A stretch of DNA of 64,000 bases, taken from Haematobia irritans. Its lineage: Eukaryota > Arthropoda > Insecta > Diptera > Muscidae. A program made the position numbers and the translations under genes. Shown here one piece after another: positions 47,820 to 59,959 of this stretch. The stretch's first letter is position 1; the number at the start of each line of letters is the position of its first letter. The stretch is from positions 80,074,003 through 80,138,002 of the forward strand of contig NC_134398.1 in assembly GCF_050003625.1 (NCBI RefSeq), in the 5' to 3' direction. The notes beneath the pieces are model-generated. The model saw only the letters and a list, made by a program, of their open reading frames with translations, ran no database searches and was not told the origin of the DNA.

Positions 47820-48639
47820 AATTTAATTTAAAATTACAGCTTCCAAAGACATCGGGTGTATATATCTCAAGTAATTATTCTCAAGTATTTCTCAAGTACT
47901 TATATGACTATCTCAAAATCTGGGCCGACGGGAAAATTCCGTATTTGTTTATGAATCTCAAGTAACTCTTAATTCAAAATTTCTGATAAATCTTATGAAA
48001 ATTTTAGACTGGGAAAAATTTCTGATTGATTATCGTTGACCTTTTTATTTTATTTTTAAGCAATACTTATCTTAGTTTCGGCTATAGGTCGATTAAAAAA
48101 ACATAGGATTGATGTTTTTATTTAAGTTTTATTTCCAATATTTCGGTTGACTTCGTCAAAACCGTTTTCAAGGCTGAAGTGAAACAAAAAACAGAAATTT
48201 TCAAATTTAATTACAACAAGTAAGTAAAGTAGAAAGTCGGGCGGGGCCGACTATATCATACCCTAAACCACCCTTACTGAATTAGTAATCATAAGCATTT
48301 GTGGGGTAACATTGATATAGGTCTGGGAGATAAACCGCAGTTGCATATTTAAGAAAATTAAGGGGTACATGTTTATGGGTGCTTTGTCTCAATCTGATTA
48401 TAGCTCATAGTCAGTATTGCCAAGAAAAATGTTCGGTTTACCCTACAAGGATAAAAAAAGTTCCCTAATTTCCCAAACAATTTTCCTACAATATTTTTCG
48501 TTAAATTTAAACAAATTTTACAAAACAAAAATGGTTCTAAGTACTTTATTATCTTAAAACCCGAAAATGCAACGTATATAACCTAGAAAATAAATTTGTA
48601 TTACCACCGCGGTTGCCACAGTTGGTAGAATTCTACCAA

Positions 48640-48915
48640 AAATAGTACTTTTTTGTTAAAGCTCTATAGAAATACAATTTTTGAAAAAGTTTCTATACAC
48701 AATTTTTTTTTTGAGAATTTTTTTTAAAGAATAAAATTTTGATAATAAATTCTATATAAATAAAATTTTGAGAAAATTTTTTATAGAAATAATATTTTGA
48801 AAAAAAATATCTATAGAAATACAATTTTGACAAAATTTTCTATAGAAATAAAATGTTGACAAAATTTTCTGCAGGAATAAAGTTTTAACAAAAATTTCTA
48901 TAGAAATATTTGTTT
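48640..48915. repeat. 29-bp minisatellite, array 2
   Basis: Same unit as 61240-62200 (TCTATAGAAATAAAATTTTG), more degenerate. Confidence 0.8.
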
Positions 48916-49421
48916 GGTAGATTTGTGGTAATTTGTGGTACTCTTTAAATTTTGTTATTTTTTTTTTTTTGGCACGAGTGGCAACTGTTGTTACCACACA
49001 TTGTTAAAGATCAAGCCTTGCCGGCTTCTAATTTCCTCCTCTAGAGCCACCAAAATGTAAAAATTATTACAAATCGTGTTGAGTGAAAATGTCCCTACAT
49101 TGCGGTCCTACGTCCTAAATATTAGAAAAAAACTACATATAGGGAATTTCCCCTAATTCTAGCAACACTGGCTGTAGATGATATTGCACCTACGGAGTTA
49201 GTATGCCACTAATATTAAGCCCATTATTAAAAAAGAGAAAATCGCTCAATTATTGTGGGTAATAAATCCAAATTTGTAAAAATCTAGCAATATTCTTATG
49301 TAATAGCTACAAGTACGTATAAATACGATAGGCTAGTAAATCAAAATTTGAAATGTGAGTAACATTGGTTAATAAAGAAGAGTATTATGGCCAAATTTGG
49401 GAAAATCGAGCGATGCATATA

Positions 49422-50346
49422 AAGGGTGATTCTTTTGAGGTTAGGATTTTCATGCATTAGTATTTGACAGATCACGTGGGATTTCAGACATGGTGTCAAA
49501 GAGAAAGATGATCAGTATGCTTTGACATTTCATCATGAATAGACTTACTAACGAGCAACGCTTGCAAATCATTGAATTTTATTACCAAAATCAGTGTTCG
49601 GTTCGAAATGTGTTTCGCGCTTTACGTCCGAGGCTCATTTCTGGTTGAATGGCTACGTAAATAAGCAAAATTGCCGCATTTGGAGTGAAGAGCAACCAGA
49701 AGCCGTTTAAGAACTGCCCATGCATCCCGAAAAATGCACTGTTTGGTGTGGTTTGTACGCTGGTGGAATCATTGGACCGTATTTTTTCAAAGATGCTGTT
49801 GGACGCAACGTTACGGTGAATGGCGATCGCTATCGTTCGATGCTAACAAACTTTTTGTTGCCAAAAATGGAAGAACTGAACTTGGTTGACATGTGGTTTC
49901 AACAAGATGGCGCTACATGCCACACAGCTCGCGATTCTATGGCCATTTTGAGGGAAAACTTCGGAGAACAATTCATCTCAAGAAATGGACCGGTAAGTTG
50001 GCCACCAAGATCATGCGATTTGACGCCTTTAGACTATTTTTTGTGGGGCTACGTCAAGTCTAAAGTCTACAGAAATAAGCCAGCAACTATTCCAGCTTTG
50101 GAAGACAACATTTCCGAAGAAATTCGGGCTATTCCGGCCGAAATGCTCGAAAAAGTTGCCCAAAATTGGACTTTCCGAATGGACCACCTAAGACGCAGCC
50201 GCGGTCAACATTTAAATGAAATTATCTTCAAAAAGTAAATGTCATGGACCAATCTAACGTTTCAAATAAAGAACCGATGAGATTTTGCAAATTTTATGCG
50301 TTTTTTTTTTTTTTAAAAGTTATCAAGCTCTTAACAAATCACCCTT
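49422..50346 (+). mobile_element. mariner-like element with internal deletion
   Basis: TIR AAGGGTGATT at both ends (right one inverted) and TA/TA flanks (49420-49421, 50347-50348) inside the E unit word CATATATGGAAGCTATATG. At 925 bp it is shorter than a full element because the middle of the transposase gene is deleted. Confidence 0.85.
49524..50238 (+). pseudogene. mariner-like transposase, internally deleted
   Basis: The start MNRLTNEQRLQIIEFYYQNQ and a VRNVFRALRP segment are followed directly by HFWLNGYVNKQNCRIWSEEQ, so most of the DNA-binding region and the first catalytic Asp block are deleted (junction near 49632). A TAA follows at about 49709. The remaining 172 codons (49720-50238) keep MHPEKCTVWCGLYAGGIIG, MWFQQDGATCHTA (second Asp) and NGPVSWPPRSCDLTPLDYFLW (third acidic position). 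It is a ubiquitous arthropod family. Not functional. Confidence 0.85.
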
Positions 50347-51254
50347 TATATGGAAGCTATATGTAAATCTGAACCAATTTGCATAATATTTTGCGGGTTT
50401 GATTAATACCACAAAAGATTACCTTGTGCAAAATTTGAGTAAGATCATTTTAGAAATGAGGCCTGTATGGTCAAACATAAGGTTATTAGGGTCAAATTTT
50501 TCAAAATCGGGCGATACATATATGGGAGCTATATCTACGTCTGAACCGATTTCGATAAAATATTGCACATACCGTTAGTACTACATAGGACTGGATCTAG
50601 CCAACTTTGAGTAAGATCGTATAATAAATAAGGGTTCTATGGGCAAATTTAGAAAAATCGGACGGTACATATATATGGGAGCTATAGCTAAATCTGAACC
50701 GATTTCGATGATTTTTTGCACATATAGTTAGTGCTCGAGAAGATTACATTTAGCTAACTTTGAGTAAGATCGGATGATAAACAAGGGTTTTATGGCCAAA
50801 TTTAGAAAAATCGGGCGATACATATATATGGGAGCTATATCTAAATCTGAACCGATTTCGATGAAATTTTGCAGACTTAAAGGGTGATGCAGAAGATTAT
50901 TTTTTGGGTAAATTTGACGACGATCGGTTAGTAAAAAAGTGCAACGTGACCCCATTTGTCGAAATCGGGCGATACATATATATGGGAGCTATATCTAAAT
51001 TTGATCCGATTTCTTCCAAATTCAATAGCGTTCGTCCTTGTGCCCAAACAACTCCCTGTACCAAATTTCGTCAAAATCGGTTAATAATTGCGACCGGAAT
51101 CCCGTGAACAACAAATACATGGACGGACACCAAGCGCTAGATCGACTCAGGAGGTGATTCTGAGTCGATCGGTATATATTTTATGGGGTCTAAAATCAAT
51201 ATTTCTGGTAGGCACATTGTTTGGCCGATCAAACTTATTATACCTTGACCACTA

Positions 51255-51505
51255 CACACAGAGAAGGAATATGATCACCTCAAACATGTTTCAAGAGCAA
51301 AATGTTATTTTTGTATGGTGACCATGTAACATGTTTGTCACTAAAATGTTATTTTCTCGTCAAATATAACCTGCTTGCCGAAATCAGATACATGATTTCC
51401 GAGAAAATAACATGGTTGCGAAAACCATGTTACAATGGTCACCACCCAAAAATAACATTTTGCTCTTAAAACATGTTTGAGGTGATCATATTCCTTCTCT
51501 GGGTG
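51255..51505. mobile_element. Foldback MITE, 251 bp
   Basis: Two inverted arms of about 80 bp (CACACAGAGAAGGAATATG.. and its near-perfect inverse ..CATATTCCTTCTCTGGGTG) with TA/TA flanks (51253-51254, 51506-51507). It could form a long hairpin. No coding capacity. Confidence 0.85.
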
Positions 51506-51549
51506 TATGTGGTTTAGGGTATAAAAATCACGAACAAACAGAACCAAAC

Positions 51550-52480
51550 AATAAATTTAACTACTATTACTATTTACATTTATTCCGGTGTGCACAGCTT
51601 CACACTCTGTTTTACACTGAATTTAAATTTATCTTATGTTTTTGTATTGTATGTCTATATATTCGAGCACAGTTCTCAATGTCTTTCTTGTAATTCATTC
51701 TCTCGTCAGGTGGAGTGTTGATAATGTGCAGCATTTCAAGAGTAAATCTGCGTCTGTAGTTGTTTTCGTGGTCTACAATTTTTACGTCTTCTAAGTTTGG
51801 CTTGTGACCTGCCAGCGCACAGTGTACCGCAAGCGCTGTTTTTTTGCTCCATGGGTTTGTCATGGGTTGTTAATCTGCTTAGATTTTACTTTATATATTA
51901 GATTTTGAATTGTCCTTAATTGGAAATCATTATTGGTAAGTAGTCTTTTGATTTTCTCTCCATTTTCGAAATGAAAACTAGGATCACTAATGTTGAATAC
52001 TCTCCTGACGAAGTTCGTCGCAGTATTGATTATGATGCGTTTGCTATCATTTGAATAAAAGTTAAGTAGACGTCCCGAAGCTGTTGGTTTTTGGTACCAA
52101 TTTAATTTAAGTTGATTGCCTTGTCTGTGTATTATTGCGTCAAGATATGACAATTTTTGATCCTGTTCCTCTTCCTTCGTGAATTGAATTTGTCGGTTGT
52201 AAGAGTTTAAAGCTTTTAGTGTTTCTTCGACGTCTGATCTTTTTATTATCGCGAATATGTCATCTACATACTTAGTTATTATACGTGGTTTAGTTATCTT
52301 CTCAAATACGTCGTCCAAAAGTTCCTCCATAATTATGTCCGCTATAATTGGTGAAGCGGGTGATCCCATGGGCAAGCCTTTTAGTTGTTCATAAACCTTG
52401 GAAAAATTTCTTAAAAAAATCCGAAGTTGAGTTTAAATGTGTTGCTATATCACAAAATTGTCCGGTATGACCTATCTTTG
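51550..52480 (-). pseudogene. Penelope-like retroelement remnant (RT and GIY-YIG end)
   Basis: On the minus strand KVYEQLKGLPMGSPASPIIA and ITKYVDDIFAI (YVDD catalytic box) mark the reverse transcriptase; the frame continues to 51860. Overlapping it, a second frame from 51863 to 51612 reads LAVHCALAGHKPNLEDVKIV and RRRFTLEMLHI, the C-terminal part of the Penelope GIY-YIG endonuclease. The start of the endonuclease is missing, so an internal deletion with frame change joins the two. The 5' part of RT is absent too. It lies inside the hAT element. Confidence 0.8.
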
Positions 52481-52905
52481 AACTCGACATGCCTGTCAAA
52501 AATTCAGAACGCTAGGTTCTAGTGTTGTATTGCTTTAAAAATTATACGTTGTCATCAGGGTCAAAAACCATATTTTAATATGTTAAAAATGGACAATGCA
52601 ATTGACCAATTCAGCCCATATTCTAGTCAAACCTAATTTGAAAACCCTAATTGAATCTAATTTGTCGAAATATTTCTTTAGTTAAAAAGATATGAAGTGT
52701 TTTTCAAATTTTGTTTCGCCGGAGTCGGAGTCGAGCAACATTTCTACGACTCCGGCTCCGACTCCAGCAAAATCTTCAGACTCCGACTCCACAGCCCTGG
52801 TTTTAACAACGCTTTGTGGAAATCTCAAAATGTGGAATAAAATTTAGTTCAATTTTCGTGCGAGGTATTTCATTCTTCCTATAAAACAGTTCACTTTTTT
52901 CGGTG

Positions 52906-53846
52906 TATACTGTTCTTAATTTTAACGATAACATTTCTGCTAGTTCTTTTGCAGTTTTGCCTTTTTAATAATTATAATACTCTAACTGTACTCACACTTT
53001 TGCCCGGCATTTTAATTTTCAATGTAATACAGAACGACTTGCACGAAATGATTGCAACTAAATACTTCCCCTCCTGTCTACTGAATGATAACAATACACC
53101 GCAAAAACAGTGAACCCAGCAGGAAGAAAAATGTTAGTTAATTTTGGAAAATTTAAATCATTTTTAGAAAATTTTAACAAAACAGTATTACAAGCGATGA
53201 CATCACGCCGATATCACAAAAATAAGTAAATATTTTTCGACAAATTCAGGAATTTTATTAGGCATTTTTTCACCCGTCAAAGAAAATTTTGTAGTTCGAA
53301 GGAAAAAATTGGAGTTCAAAATTGCAAGAATGTCTTTAGTGCCATACGTGGGCGCTTTTGTAGAAAAATTTAAGGAAATAATGAACAATTTTGGGAGAAG
53401 TACGAATTTAGTAAATCTTTATGCTTCATTTGTGTATAATTTGTCCTGTTTTTTAGTTCGTTTAACTAACGTACCCAAAAAATTATTAGAGTAAAGGAAA
53501 CTTTCTCCAAACACAATAATTCCATGAACTAATATAGAGTTAAATTGGCTTTAGTGAAATAGAGGGTTCACTTCGCAATCGCGTTCATATATATTTTTGT
53601 ACTTTTAATTTAGTGTTGGAAAACCGAACAAAGTACACACTTTACGCAAAATTCTTCGCTAAAAAATAACCGCAGACAGACATAACTATCTGAAACCCAT
53701 AAAAAAAATAATTTCCGGTTTTTAAAATGCAAGCGCAGATTATGACGATGTTTTCTGATAAAAGTGAAGAATTTTCTTGAAATTTTATTGGCAGCCCTGC
53801 TCTCGACGTATTTGTCTTTCGAAGGATTTATTTTATGCAGTCCATG
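52906..53846. other. AT-rich sequence with a probable TIR element, no gene
   Basis: At 53097 TA/CACCGCAAAAACAGTGAACCC begins an element-like segment, and near 53567 GGGTTCACTTCGC inverts part of it, suggesting an approximately 480-bp MITE. There is no credible CDS. Confidence 0.4.
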
Positions 53847-55292
53847 AACCCAGAAAAAGTGCCTTCGAAACTAAAGGAAAAAATGTTTATCAATTTAGTT
53901 TAGCCATTTTATTTCCATTAGGTCAAAATTTTGTGTAAAATAATAAAATTTACTTGTTTCAGTAAAAAAATCCTAAATTGAAAGCTGTTAGGAATAGTTC
54001 ATTAACTAGAATAAGGCATGGAATTTTACTATACTGCTTTCTTCGCTGGGTATAAGAATTTACTACTGAACAAGAAAATTTTATTCACTGATAACAAAGC
54101 ATTCGTAAAAATAAACACAAGCCGAGCTACAACCAAGTTTCCTCAAATTTAGTAAAATTTCTTATATAATGATAATTCTGACTTCCTTTATTATAGAAAG
54201 CTTATCATACATACGAATAACACTAAGCATAGAAAAATATTTTAGTTCATTCGAACTAAGAAGTATTCAATCCATTCAAAACTTAAGGAACCACACTTGT
54301 TAAAATTTAGGAAATTTTCCTATATTTCTTTTATCGATATATCGAAAAATAAATAAATAAATAAAAACACAAAGACCTCGAGCTTGATTAATCATTTCAT
54401 TATATATTGATAAAGGTCGAACAATAAGAAAATTAATAAAGTAAAATAACATCAAATAAAATATATAAAATATTTGTAATTTTAAATTAGTGAGAAAATT
54501 GTTCGTTTTTTTTTTCAAAATTATTGAACATAAATAACAAACAATAAGTCTATCAATGTTCGTGATGGTGTATAAAGAAAGAAAACAGAAACAGAATAAT
54601 AACCCCTTCATTCGTCTTCATTTTGGAATCTTCAATTATCAGGTAACATTCATACAGTGACGCTAAACTTTTGTGAAAAAATTGATTTATGATTGTTTAT
54701 ATTTGTAGGTATTGAAATTGTAAAGGGAGGACAAAATCGTTACGCAGCATCTTATTAAAAGTGAAAGGAACAAGAAGAAGAAAACCATTACGTTTTACAG
54801 TTGGTAACATTACATGGAATTTGGAAATAGTGGAATAATAAACTAATATTTCAAGGACAGTCGATGTTGTTGATTCTTAATAAATATATTTAATATATTA
54901 ATAAAACATGTCTTTTATTGAAGATAAAACTGCCTATATAAATAAATAAAACTGTATTTAAAAGCAAAGGTAAGCAGTTCTAATTTTGAAGTAAAAGTTT
55001 TACCACAAATATGTAATATTTGTCCAAATGAATGAAAAAAGTTCAATAATATCATTCCATATATGAATTCAATTCAGTTAAATTTTTTAATTCTGTAGTA
55101 TAGTGGTAATAAATATAGGAATAAATATAAATATAGGAAGATGTTAACTAATATATGGAATTCATTCTACCTAATTTCTACGAAAATCACATCGTTCAAA
55201 CAAATAAAAATGTCTTTGGCGCTATACGAAGTTAAACTTTCTTCACAATGAGTTCATTTTAACTTAAAGAAGCGGTCACTTTTTTCTGGGTG
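53847..55292. mobile_element. Family B TIR element, complete copy (1446 bp)
   Basis: Left end AACCCAGAAAAAGTGCC; right end (inverted) CACCCAGAAAAAAGTGACCG; TG/TG flanks (53845-53846, 55293-55294). The outside sequence joins to GCAGTCCATGGTGAATGG, a diverged family D word. Inside is the exon-intron-like segment at 54557-54725. Confidence 0.75.
54557..54725 (+). other. Exon-intron-exon-like segment in family B, second copy
   Basis: The frame ..KQNNNPFIRLHFGIFNYQ runs to CAATTATCAG/GTAACATTC; the intron candidate 54643-54708 (66 bp) ends TATATTTGTAG, and the joined frame ends soon after. Compare 5787-5980. Confidence 0.35.
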
Positions 55293-55961
55293 TGGTGAAT
55301 GGTAAAGTACCTCGCATTACTTGCTTCATTTGTTTATTTATTTATTTATATTATAGTAAATAATAGAATAATTTAGCATTAGCTACTTAGGCTATCAGCT
55401 ATTGCTTCATTTAATTAGGATGTTGGAAATTCGCCTTAATATATCAAACTTTTTTAGGAATGGGGTGAAAATTTCCAATTTAAATTTTTTCAAGAACAAT
55501 TTTAAAAACGAAAATAGGCTATGACATATAATGATACAATGAGTGAGTGCTTTGCAATGCTTGAATCTGTAATTCCTTATTGTGCCTCTAAAACCCCGAA
55601 TTCCAATTTATGTCAACTTTGGAGTGGGTGTATTCAGTTGATGGATTATGTGTACCGAATTCTCTTCGCTCAATATTTATGATGTCCATTCTTCATACTC
55701 GGGTTATAGAACCACAATGCAGACATATAAAGATGTCATCAATGTCATCGTCTTTGTAATAACTGAGCCCAGAACGTATGCCCCTTTTCTCACAGCAACT
55801 ACTCCCTTATAAGGTGGTGATATCGTATCCAAGCCCCAAGAGGTAATGAGGAAGTGAATGTATGTGACCTTTACAAAGATTGTCATTACGTATGTTGTTT
55901 GTCTTCCTCCTTACTTACATGTTAGGACATCGTATAAAGGGGGAATCTAGCTGTTCAAGTA
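55293..55961. other. No gene; decayed D-like start then unremarkable sequence
   Basis: GTGAATGGTAAAGTACCTCG is a decayed D terminus; the rest has no shared repeat words and no credible ORF. Confidence 0.4.
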
Positions 55962-56618
55962 CACTGAAAAAAATATTGTCGTGAGGTCAAAGATTTCATG
56001 TGTTTAAAATACGAATGCAAATTTTGTTTAGCATAGAAGACGCATTTCTCTAATATAAAGTGTTTTTCCTTGTCCAAAAGCCGATACCACTTTTCAATGA
56101 AGTCGTATTGTCCTTATAATTAAGTGATTTGACTTAAAAATGGGTATCATAATACGAAAGAAAAAATTTTTTGCGGTAAGGTCAACTTGGCTTTAATAAT
56201 TCATAAAAAATCTTTAAAATTAATGGAATTGTCTTTAAATTTGTTGTCTTTTTGCATCTTGACTACAAAATAAAAAAATCATTCAAATATGGGACATATT
56301 TTTCAAAACTTTATTTTAAAGACGTTTTTTACCTGAAACATACCATAATTTCTACTGGAAGTCGAGTCTTAATTTGGAAAATAAAGTTGTCGTTAACTCC
56401 TTTTTAAAGGACTTTGATAGCATATGAAGAAAAAAGCTGAAAAAGCGAAAAATTAAATTGTGCTTCCTAGAAGCAAGTACACAAAACCCAAATTTAAAAG
56501 AGAATTGTGTCCTAAAAGTATCCTTACTTGTATTATGCCCTTCTTTGGCTCGGAATCAATACCAAAATTTTTAAAGTAATGACAAAATCTTTGGAACCGG
56601 GCATGCTTTTTTTCAGTG
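55962..56618. mobile_element. Family A MITE, second complete copy (657 bp)
   Basis: Ends CACTGAAAAAAATATTGTCG and (inverted) CACTGAAAAAAAGCATGCCC, TA/TA flanks (55960-55961, 56619-56620). Closely similar to 33850-34503 throughout. Confidence 0.85.
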
Positions 56619-58005
56619 TATGTGTTCAGAAACATACCACCAACTAAAACCATGTCCGGAAGAAGAGAATGTTAGTTGCATCACAACTACAACGAACCGC
56701 AAGTTTGAATAGTGAACACCTTTCCTTCATTTCACAAACATGAGCCATGCTCCCCCTTTCACGAATATGGAATATCAAACATTGCTTACGCATACAATAA
56801 CCATTACTCTCAGCCTTCCACCCATCGATGTAGGATTAGCAATTTCATCCTCCGTATTCCTAGTACATATTATGGGGTTATTGGGTTTCTTCCCCTCCGT
56901 CTTTGCTGTTTTTTAAAGGGGGAACTACTTCGCTTTACCTCATGGTGGAGAACAAAGGCAGCTGCATTGTTATGGATGCGGTAATCGTAACAAGTGGAAA
57001 CATTCATTTACCCATTCATATCTCATGAGTCACTTGCCTCTGGGGGAGAGGACTACATAGGATTATTTGCTGATATTCGTTCCATCTCAAAGTCATTAAA
57101 TGTAAGATTAAGATGCATTTTCCCCAAGTCTGGGGAAACTCGTATAAATACCCGGAGGACGTGGGTGGTACGGAAGTTGTTGTGGTGGTTTACTGGTGAC
57201 GACGTCTATGGTGGTTGTTCCAGTTACTGTCGTGCACGGCAAGAACGGAAACTTTTTCAAAGAACCATTGTAATACTTTCTTAAGATTGCCTTGACTTGC
57301 AGATTAACGCCGCTACATGCGCTACCCCTGTGTTATTGCATAACCTCACCATCATTGGATGACTAGCATGATGCTCCTTGACAAAATGAATGTTCGCCAT
57401 CTAAACAATTGGTCAAGAAGGATGAGAGGGGGGTTAGTGGCGGGAAGAAGCTCTAATGAGATTTATGAGTCAACATTAATTGTGTGTTCTAATCCCAGGC
57501 TTTCTCTTGATTCATATCCTTAATATTCCCATTTTAAATCCGCAGCCTAAGAGTACTGCCTTAATTATGGTCATTCGATGACCCGCCTATATGACCACTC
57601 GTCCCTCATCAACAAACAACGATGCCCTTCCTTTGTGGCATTTGAGTGCAATCGTTAATTAATTGCGTAGAAAGGACTTTTCTTCATATTTTTGCACAAT
57701 TTATTAGACATAGTTGGCTATTTCATTTCAAAGGCAAATTTATTTTCTAGAAATTCAGAAAATCACACGCAGAGTACACACACACACACTAACTGACTTC
57801 TTACTTAATTACAATAAAGCAAATGGAGATGGGACAACAATAGCTAAACTCTTTACCAATGTACCGTACAATGGGAATCACCGTGATACATTTGTAACCA
57901 CCATGGCTAATATGTCAATTTTTTAAACCTGGAAGGTAATCGTTTTTTTATTGTATACTAACTTCATCATTCGTCATATTGAATACGGCCTATTTCAAGG
58001 ATAAA
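56619..58005. other. No recognisable gene; more balanced composition
   Basis: Looks like original intergenic DNA: no repeat words and higher GC than the surroundings, notably 57050-57290. Frames of 90-96 codons (56712-56984, 56994-57284) show no domain or splice context. It is not called as genes. Confidence 0.4.
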
Positions 58006-59736
58006 AACAAGTAAGGAAAGTCTAAAGTCGGGCGGGGCCGACTATATTATACCCTGCTCCACTTTGTAGATCTAAATTTTCGATACCATATCACACCTAT
58101 CAAATGTGTTGGGGGCTATATATAAAGGTTTGTCCCAAATACATACATTTAAATATCACTCGATCTGGACAGAATTTGATAGACTTCTACAAAATCTATA
58201 GACTCAAAATTTAAGTCGGCTAATGCACTAGGGTGGAACACAATGTTAGTAAAAAGTTATGGGAAACATTTAAATCTGAAGCAATTTTATGGAAACTTCG
58301 AAAAAGTTTATTTATGATTTATCGCTCGATATATATGTATTAGAAGTTTAGGAAAATTAGAGTCATTTTTACAACTTTTCGACTAAGCATTGGCGATTTT
58401 ACAAGGAAAATGTTGGTATTTTGACCATTTTTGTCGAAATCAGAAAAACATATATATGGGAGCTATATCTAGGTTAGGTTAGGTTATGTGGCAGCCCGAT
58501 GTATCAGGCTCACTTAGACTATTCAGTCTATTGTGATACCACAGTGATGGTTCAGATTTAGATATAGCTCCCATATATATCTTTCGCCCGATATGGACTA
58601 ATACGGTCGCAGAAGCCAGAGTTTTACCCCAATTTGGTTCAAATTTTGCACTAGGAGTACAATTAGTAGTGTAGTCAAGTGTGCCAAATTTTATTGAAAT
58701 CGGTTCAGATTTAGATATAGCTCCCATATATAGCTTTCTCCCGATTTACACTCATATGACCACAGAGGCCAATTTTTAACTCCGATTTAGTTGAAATTTA
58801 GCACAGGGAGTAGAATTAACATTGTTGCTATGCGTGTCAAATTTGGTTGAAATCGGTTCAGATTTAAATATAGCTCCCATATATATGTTTTTCTGATTTC
58901 GACAAAAATGGTCAAAATACCAACATTTTCCTTGTAAAATCGCCACTGCTTAGTCGAAAAGTTGTAAAAATGACTCATATTTTCCTAAACTTCTAATACA
59001 TATATGTCGAGCGATAAATCATAAATAAACGTTTACGAAGTTTCCATAAAATTGCTTCAGATTTAAATGTTTCCCATAACTTTTTACTAACATTGTGTTC
59101 CACCCTAGTGCATTAGCCGACTTAAATTTTGAGTCTATAGATTTTGTAGAAGTCTATCAAATTCTGTCCAGATCGAGTGATATTTAAATGTATGTATTTG
59201 GGACAAACCTTTATATATAGGCCCCAACACATTTGATGGATGTGATATTGTATCGGAAATTTAGATCTACAAAGTGGTGCAGGGTATAATATAGTCGGCC
59301 CCGCCCGACTTTAGACTTTCCTTACTTGTTTATAGCTGAGTCAGAACTGCACGCATGGCTACAATGCTAATTCTACTCCCTGTACAAAATTTCAATTAAA
59401 TCGGAGTAAAAGATTGGCTACTGTGGTCATAAGAGTGTAAATCGGGCGAACGATGTATATGGGAGCTTTATCTAAATCTGAACCGATTTCAATTTAGCAC
59501 ACTTGACTACACTACTAATTGTACTCCTAGTGCAAAATTTCAACCAAATTGGGGTAAGACTCTGGCTTCTGCGACCGTATTAGTCCATATCGGGCGAAAG
59601 ATATATATGGGAGCTATATCTAAATCTGAACCGATTTCAATAAAATTTGGCACACTTGACTATAGCACTAATTGTTCTTCTTGTGCAAAATGTTAAGCAA
59701 ATTAGGGTAAAACTCTGGCTTCTGGGGGCATAGAAG
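58006..59736. repeat. Family E repeat, copy 4, with a large inverted duplication
   Basis: The plus-strand E start (58006-58470) is followed by a LINE-tail fragment and then an E copy on the minus strand whose start ends at 59330, then E tandem units on the plus strand again to 59736. The inverted arms (58006-58470 and 58872-59330) are nearly identical over about 460 bp. The E copy continues at 62564 after the hAT insertion. Confidence 0.8.
58471..58555 (-). repeat. LINE 3'-tail fragment
   Basis: AGGTTAGGTTAGGTTATG followed by GGCAGCCCGATG; on the minus strand this is a LINE tail ending AACCTAACCTAACCT. It lies at the centre of the inverted E duplication. Confidence 0.6.
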
Positions 59737-59959
59737 CAGGGCTGTGGAGTCGAGCCAATTTTGCTCGACTCCGACTCCGACTCCAGCATTTTTCATCAGC
59801 TCGACTCCGAGTCCGACTCCGGAGTCGACTCCGGGTAATATAACTAATTATCATTTTAATACCACTAATTTGTAGTTCTATTGTGGGGTACCGTAAGTGG
59901 ATCGATATAAAGTATCGTATTTATTTATGTGTGCAAAAAAAGGTCTTAATTTCACATTA

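Larger units (their letters stand above)
48215..51527 (+). repeat. Family E repeat, copy 3, diverged and interrupted
   Basis: Start AACAAGTAAGTAAAGTAG and CGGGCGGGGCCGAC, tandem units with ATATATGGGAGCTATATC at 50520-51000, and the end GGTTTAGGGTATAAAA. It hosts a minisatellite (48640-48915), a mariner-like element (49422-50346) and a foldback MITE (51255-51505). Confidence 0.65.
44905..52799. mobile_element. Non-autonomous hAT element with GGAGTC ends, copy 1 (7.9 kb with nested repeats)
   Basis: TIR CAGGGCTGTGGAGTC at both ends and a perfect 8-bp target duplication GTTTTAAC (44897-44904, 52800-52807), both diagnostic of hAT. Just inside each end are GGAGTC/GACTCC hexamer arrays arranged as hairpins. 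No hAT transposase is seen; most of the inside is other repeats (45717-47819, 48215-51527, 51550-52480). Confidence 0.85.
44501..52905. mobile_element. Family F TIR element, copy 2, host of a large nested insertion
   Basis: Left end CACAGAAAAAAATTTCCGTAG; right end (inverted) CACCGAAAAAAGTGAAC; TA/TA flanks (44499-44500, 52906-52907). Its own sequence is only about 0.5 kb (44501-44904 and 52800-52905), matching family F copy 1. The hAT element at 44905-52799 is inserted in it. Confidence 0.7.

Noticed and set aside
56712..57284. Two adjacent 90- and 96-codon ORFs as a gene
   Set aside because: No homology recognised and no plausible intron joining them; codon pattern unconvincing.
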